Shown one piece after another: positions 7,058 through 10,489 of a stretch of 10,489 nt of DNA (the first letter of the stretch is position 1; every line of letters begins with the position of its first letter). The stretch spans positions 1-10,489 of the forward strand of contig VBMC01000028.1 in the NCBI GenBank assembly GCA_005879015.1, in the 5' to 3' direction. The position numbers and the translations under genes were made by a program. This DNA is from Methanobacteriota archaeon (GTDB lineage Archaea; Thermoplasmatota; Thermoplasmata; RBG-16-68-12). The notes under the pieces are model-generated. The model had not been told where the DNA came from, ran no database searches, and saw only the letters and a program-made list of their open reading frames with translations.

Positions 7058-7237
7058 CTTGCTGGTAACCGTTTGGATAGGAGGGAAGGGAGACCCTGGG
7101 ACGAGACACGTCCTAATGCCCGGTGACGGACCCGTGGGCCATGGACGGACCGCGGGCCTGGCGCTATCCGGGCGTTGGCCGGAGGGTTTCGCGTACGGCC
7201 CTCGGCCGAGCCCGAGTACGTACGCATCATTGACAAG
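7058..7237. other. Intergenic stretch between tfb operator and fumC promoter
   Basis: I see no protein-coding gene here. GGATAG (7075-7080) and CTATCC (7164-7169) can pair and would enclose a GC-rich segment with several small stems, for example GGACG-AGACA-CGTCC at about 7101-7115. It could be a fumC leader with structure, a small RNA, or simply spacer. No known RNA family was recognised. Confidence 0.2.
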
Positions 7238-7243
7238 CTTAAT
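7238..7243 (+). promoter_or_regulatory. TATA-like element of fumC
   Basis: CTTAAT is the only AT-rich hexamer shortly before fumC. Its centre is about 34 bases before the ATG, predicting a start near 7267 and a leader of only a few bases. There is no Shine-Dalgarno motif, which fits a leaderless or nearly leaderless mRNA. Confidence 0.4.
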
Positions 7244-7274
7244 GCTCCCCCCGTTCTGTCCGAACGCACCAGGC

Positions 7275-8690
7275 ATGACCGACTACCGCGTCGAGAAGGA
7301 CTTCCTGGGTGAACTGAAAGTCCCCAAAGAGGCCTACTGGGGCGCCCAGACGCAACGGGCCATCGAAAACTTCCCGATCAGCGGGATCCGCTTCGGTCGG
7401 CGCTTCCTCTATGCGCTCGGCCTGATCAAGATGGCGGCGGCCCAGACGAACATGGAGCTCGGCCTCCTCGATTCGAAGATCGGAAAGGCAATCGTCCAGG
7501 CCTGCCAGGAGGTCATGGAGGGCAAGCTGGATGCCCACTTCCCCCTCGACGTCTTCCAGACCGGGAGCGGAACGTCGACGAACATGAATGCGAACGAGGT
7601 GATTGGGAACCGAGCGAACGAGATCCTCGGTCACGCGCTCGGCGAGAAAGGGCCCATCCATCCGAACGACCACGTGAACATGGGCCAGTCCTCGAACGAC
7701 GTGATCCCGACCGCGATCCACGTCGCGGCCCTGATGGAGATCGACCACAACCTGCTGCCCGCCCTCCGCGAACTCGAAGAAAGCCTGGCGAAGAAGGCGA
7801 AGGAGTTCGATCCGATCGTGAAATCGGGACGCACCCATTTGATGGACGCGACCCCGATCCGCCTCGGCCAGGAGTTCTCCGGGTACCAGTCCCAGATCGA
7901 CCACGGGATCCGACGTGTCTCGTCCTGCCGGGCGGCCCTCGCGGAACTCGCGATCGGAGGGACCGCGGTCGGAACCGGGATCAATGCGCACCCGGAGTTC
8001 CCGGGGCGGGTCGTCGAGAAGATCAGTGCGGCCACGGACACGAAGTTCCGGGTCGCCGAGAACCACTTTGAGGCCCAGGCATCCCAAGACGCCCTCGTCG
8101 AAGCGAGCGGCGCGATTCGGGCCGTGGCCGTGTCCACGATCAAGATCGCGAACGACCTCCGGTGGCTGGGCTCGGGACCCCACACGGGCCTGAGGGAACT
8201 GAATCTTCCTCCGGTCCAACCGGGCTCGTCGATCATGCCCGGGAAGGTGAATCCGGTCATCCCCGAAGCGGTCATGCAGGTCGGCGTCACGGTGATCGGC
8301 AACGACATGGCGATCGCGGTGGCCAACTCCCATTCCAACCTCGACCTGTGCACGATGATGACCGTGATGTCCCAGCGCCTCTCGCAGAACATCGAACTCC
8401 TCGCGAACGTCTCCCGCGTGTTCGCGCACCGATGCATCGAAGGGATTAGCGCGAACATCGACGTGCTGCAGCGGTACGCGGAGTCGAGCCCCGCCATCGC
8501 GACGACCCTGAACCTCCTCATCGGCTACGAAAAGGCCGCGGAAATCGCCAAGGAGTCGGGCCGGACCGGGAAGACGGTCAAGCAACTCGTGATCGAGAAG
8601 GGCATCCTGACCCCAGAGGAAGCGGAAAAGGTCTTGGACCCCCGGCACCTCACGACCCCGAGCAAGGATCTGCTCGGAGGCGGCGGCTGA
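7275..8690 (+). CDS. fumC: Class II fumarate hydratase (fumarase)
   Basis: A 471-residue member of the fumarase/aspartase superfamily, interconverting fumarate and L-malate in the tricarboxylic acid cycle. Motifs in order are YWGAQTQRAIENFPISG (21-37), GSGTSTNMNANEVI (97-110), HPNDHVNMGQSSNDVIPT (129-146), SGRTHLMDATP (184-194) with the conserved His188, and the signature GSSIMPGKVNP (317-327). The following NPVIPE resembles the mycobacterial/actinobacterial type of fumarase rather than the NPTQCE of E. coli FumC, and FAHRCIEGI plus YAESSPAI support the same subgroup. Aspartase is a minor alternative because its signature loop is similar. Length is normal for a homotetrameric, iron-free enzyme. 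The frame is open upstream to 6960, but ATG 7275 gives the family N-terminus and is near the TATA-like box. It converges with the aldehyde dehydrogenase 42 bases downstream. Confidence 0.92.
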   Translation: MTDYRVEKDFLGELKVPKEAYWGAQTQRAIENFPISGIRFGRRFLYALGLIKMAAAQTNMELGLLDSKIGKAIVQACQEVMEGKLDAHFPLDVFQTGSGTSTNMNANEVIGNRANEILGHALGEKGPIHPNDHVNMGQSSNDVIPTAIHVAALMEIDHNLLPALRELEESLAKKAKEFDPIVKSGRTHLMDATPIRLGQEFSGYQSQIDHGIRRVSSCRAALAELAIGGTAVGTGINAHPEFPGRVVEKISAATDTKFRVAENHFEAQASQDALVEASGAIRAVAVSTIKIANDLRWLGSGPHTGLRELNLPPVQPGSSIMPGKVNPVIPEAVMQVGVTVIGNDMAIAVANSHSNLDLCTMMTVMSQRLSQNIELLANVSRVFAHRCIEGISANIDVLQRYAESSPAIATTLNLLIGYEKAAEIAKESGRTGKTVKQLVIEKGILTPEEAEKVLDPRHLTTPSKDLLGGGG

Positions 8691-8742
8691 CCGATCGACG
8701 TGTGAAACATCTCTCGGAAATCGTGTTGATTTTCAGCCGCCG
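8681..8742. terminator. Convergent-gene tail with 10-base inverted repeat, possible terminator
   Basis: The last ten bases of fumC, CGGCGGCTGA (8681-8690), are the exact reverse complement of TCAGCCGCCG (8733-8742), the last ten of the aldehyde dehydrogenase gene. Both proteins end in Gly-Gly-stop. A 42-base interval with one TTTT run (8730-8733) separates them. It could act as a weak bidirectional terminator, but the loop is long and the T run short, so the symmetry may only reflect shared C-terminal codons. Confidence 0.25.
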
Positions 8743-10229
8743 ACGAGCTTCTCCGTATCGATCTGGGCTCGTTGGAGCCGCCCGGAATAGTCCACGTAGA
8801 TCGTTTTCCAATACGTGAACTCGTCGAGAGCCGTCGCCCCGGCCTCGCGGGTGTCCGTGGGTCCGGTCTCCTTCACACCGCCAAACGGCAGTTGCACCTC
8901 CGCCCCGATCGTCGGGGCGTTCACGTAGGTGATGCCCGCCTCCAGCTCCTGCATCCCGCGGAATGCCCATCGCAAGTCGTTCGTGTAGATCGACGAGCTG
9001 AGGCCGTATTTGACGGAATTCGCAATCGCGACCGCGTCATCGAAATCCTTCGCCTTCAGGACGCTGAGGACGGGCCCGAAAATCTCCTCCAGGGCAAGGC
9101 GCTTACGACGGTCGACGGCGAAGACCGTCGGGGCGATGAAGAACCCCTTGTCGTAGGCGCCTCCGGTGAGTTTCTTCCCGCCTGTGACGAGGGTGTCCCC
9201 CTCCTTCCGGCCGATCTCGATGTACTCGAGGACTTTTTTCTCCTGGTCCGCCGAGGCCACCGGACCCATGTCCGTCTTCTCGTCAATCGGATTCCCGACC
9301 CGCAGTTTCTCGGCCCGCTTGGCGAGGTCGTCCATAACCTGATCGTAGATCTTCTGATGGACGATCAGACGCGACGCTGCAGTGCAACGTTGTCCCGCCG
9401 TTCCAAAGGCGCCGAACATGACCCCATCCATGAGGAGGTCGAGGTTCGCGTCGTCCATCGCGATGATCGGGTTCTTGCCACCCAATTCCAGGCCGACCTT
9501 GATCATCTTCTTCGCAGCGGTCTCGTACACGTGCCGGCCGGTGTCGACGCCGCCCGTGAAGGAGATCACCCGGATGTCCGGATGGGCGACGAGGCCGTCC
9601 CCGACGACGGAGCCACTCCCGGTTAACATGTTAACCACGCCTGGAGGGAATCCCGCCTCGTCGAGCACCTCGACAAACTTCGCGGCGCAGAGAGGCGTGA
9701 GGCTCGACGGCTTCAGGACGAAGGGACATCCCGCGATCAAGGCGGCTCCGCTCTTCCATCCGGGGATCGCCATGGGGAAGTTCCACGGCGTGATCAGGCC
9801 GACGGGGCCGACTGGCATCCGGACCGTCAGGCACATCTTGTTCGGCAGCTCGGACGGGACCGTCTCGCCGAACATCCGGCGGCCTTCGCCAGCGGCGTAC
9901 TCATAGAAATCGATCACTTCCTGGACATCGCCGCGACCCTCGGCGATGACCTTCCCCATCTCCGTGGTCACGATGCGACCAAGTTCCTCCTTTTTCCGTC
10001 GAAAGATCCGCGCTGCCTCGAGGAGAATTTCGCCGCGTCGAGGTGCGGGGGTCTTCCGCCATCTCTCGAACGCGCCCTTCGCCGCGCCAACGGCGTCGCC
10101 CAACTCTTCCTTCGTCGCAGAGGGGAACGTGGCCAGGACTTCGCCCGTGGCCGGGTTGATCGTTTCGAACCGCTTTCCTTCGGATTTCTTCCATTTCCCG
10201 CCGATGAAGAGGCCGTATTCCTGGACCAT
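8733..10229 (-). CDS. NAD(P)-dependent aldehyde dehydrogenase
   Basis: A 498-residue enzyme of the aldehyde dehydrogenase superfamily, oxidising an aldehyde to its acid in the cytoplasm. Catalytic features are visible: TPWNFP with Asn150 (147-152), KPSS (173-176), the Rossmann loop FTGG (224-227), ELGGKNP with general base Glu248, nucleophile Cys282 in FGTAGQRCTAASRLI (275-289), and EEIFGPVLSV (381-390). Position 176 of KPSS is Ser where NAD-preferring enzymes often have Glu, which hints at NADP or dual use. The C-terminus NAPTIGAEVQLPFGG and VDYSGRLQRAQID resembles a group of uncharacterised prokaryotic dehydrogenases, so the substrate is unknown; semialdehydes are possible. The start is ATG 10229 because the protein then begins at the family N-terminus; the open extension to 10463 is unlike the family and overlaps the neighbouring zinc-ribbon gene. 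GAGAGGAA upstream is a weak ribosome site. Confidence 0.9.
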   Translation of the reverse strand: MVQEYGLFIGGKWKKSEGKRFETINPATGEVLATFPSATKEELGDAVGAAKGAFERWRKTPAPRRGEILLEAARIFRRKKEELGRIVTTEMGKVIAEGRGDVQEVIDFYEYAAGEGRRMFGETVPSELPNKMCLTVRMPVGPVGLITPWNFPMAIPGWKSGAALIAGCPFVLKPSSLTPLCAAKFVEVLDEAGFPPGVVNMLTGSGSVVGDGLVAHPDIRVISFTGGVDTGRHVYETAAKKMIKVGLELGGKNPIIAMDDANLDLLMDGVMFGAFGTAGQRCTAASRLIVHQKIYDQVMDDLAKRAEKLRVGNPIDEKTDMGPVASADQEKKVLEYIEIGRKEGDTLVTGGKKLTGGAYDKGFFIAPTVFAVDRRKRLALEEIFGPVLSVLKAKDFDDAVAIANSVKYGLSSSIYTNDLRWAFRGMQELEAGITYVNAPTIGAEVQLPFGGVKETGPTDTREAGATALDEFTYWKTIYVDYSGRLQRAQIDTEKLVGG

Positions 10230-10264
10230 CGAGGTTCCTCTCCCGGGCAAACGACGTCCATCCG

Positions 10265-10276
10265 CTAAGAGCTTAG
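10265..10276 (-). promoter_or_regulatory. Possible promoter/operator of the aldehyde dehydrogenase gene
   Basis: CTAAG and CTTAG form a perfect small inverted repeat around AG, 36-47 bases before the ATG. On the minus strand CTTAGC is the only AT-leaning hexamer near the expected TATA position. It is a poor TATA box and the repeat is short, so this is a weak call. Confidence 0.25.
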
Positions 10277-10326
10277 TGTCCCCTCCAGCCGTCCGGAGCA
10301 GAGACGCCTGGCCCAGGTCCGCATCT

Positions 10327-10489
10327 TCACGAAAGGGCGTGACCACAATACGGACACTTCGCGATGCGACCATAAGGGGGGATCCGGCCGCCACACTCAG
10401 GGCACGCCCGCGAGGGGCGAGAGGCAGACCGGGACGCGACGAAGAAGATGAACCCCAGGGCACCGCCAGAGAGAATCAAAGTAGCTGCA
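10327..10489 (-). CDS. Membrane-anchored zinc-ribbon protein, C-terminal fragment
   Basis: The gene enters from the right edge; only its last 53 codons are present, and no start codon lies in the window. The visible part begins with a hydrophobic stretch, ATLILSGGALGFIFFVA (residues 2-18 of the fragment), long enough to be a membrane helix. A Ser/Arg-rich linker follows, then a C-terminal zinc ribbon with two CxxC knuckles, ACPECGG and KCPYCGH (Cys29, Cys32, Cys45, Cys48 of the fragment), ending at TGA. Such a helix plus terminal ribbon is common in archaeal membrane proteins of unknown function. The ribbon would sit just inside or outside the membrane; orientation is undetermined, though the basic residues after the helix suggest inside. 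It lies 97 bases upstream of the aldehyde dehydrogenase on the same strand. No function is assigned. Confidence 0.7.
   Translation of the reverse strand, partial: AATLILSGGALGFIFFVASRSASRPSRACPECGGRIPPYGRIAKCPYCGHALS

Noticed and set aside
6971..7276. N-terminal extension of TFB to 7276
   Set aside because: It would place about 100 extra residues before the zinc ribbon and would run through the AT-rich promoter and the palindrome.
7239..8648. Minus-strand open frame of 469 codons
   Set aside because: Antisense to fumC, which carries intact fumarase signatures; the translation is Arg/Asp/His-rich shadow sequence.
10230..10463. N-terminal extension of the aldehyde dehydrogenase to 10463
   Set aside because: The added residues are unlike the family and overlap the zinc-ribbon gene, which has convincing CxxC knuckles in another frame.
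1..10489. tRNA, rRNA, CRISPR array, transposase, integrase or phage genes
   Set aside because: Reading both strands, I saw no cloverleaf with a conserved T-loop, no spaced identical repeats, and no mobile-element protein motifs. Short intergenic gaps leave little room for them.

Overview
The window looks like a stretch of a GC-rich archaeal chromosome. The best guess is a respiring member of Thermoplasmatota. Three things are visible in support: a full transcription factor B (TFB) with zinc ribbon and two cyclin-like repeats; a TrmB-type regulator whose TATA-like box sits about 28 bases before a GTG start, which suggests a leaderless mRNA; and a two-subunit, fused-type 2-oxoacid:ferredoxin oxidoreductase. 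The phylum is inferred from this gene set, not proved. Codon third positions are strongly G/C, so the antisense and alternative frames stay open for hundreds of codons; most long ORFs here are such shadows.

Layout, left to right. (1) 1-188, minus strand: N-terminus of a NuoB-like subunit of a complex I-type oxidoreductase, continuing beyond the left edge. It is preceded by a promoter and a possible 31-codon upstream ORF that overlaps its start. (2) 364-1950, minus: an FAD-linked oxidase/dehydrogenase of the GlcD/D-lactate dehydrogenase family. It is divergent from (3) 2052-2891, plus: a TrmB-family regulator. (4) 2878-3843 and 3851-5824, minus: beta and fused gamma-alpha subunits of a 2-oxoacid:ferredoxin oxidoreductase, forming one operon (alpha first). 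(5) 5984-6970, minus: transcription factor B, with an AT-rich promoter and a perfect 9+9 inverted repeat upstream. (6) 7275-8690, plus: class II fumarase. (7) 8733-10229, minus: an NAD(P)-dependent aldehyde dehydrogenase, convergent with fumarase. (8) 10327 to the right edge, minus: C-terminal end of a membrane-anchored zinc-ribbon protein.

Read together, this is mostly a central-carbon and electron-transfer neighbourhood. The ferredoxin oxidoreductase oxidatively decarboxylates a 2-oxoacid (2-oxoglutarate and/or pyruvate). Fumarase is a tricarboxylic-acid-cycle step. The FAD oxidase and aldehyde dehydrogenase would feed in carbon and electrons from hydroxyacids and aldehydes, and the NuoB-containing complex would take up electrons. 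Two transcription regulators (TrmB-type and TFB) sit among them. I saw no tRNA, rRNA, CRISPR array, transposase or phage gene. I found no clearly new multi-gene system; the most interesting signals are regulatory: the tfb upstream palindrome, the upstream ORF before nuoB, and the trmB/oxidase divergent region.
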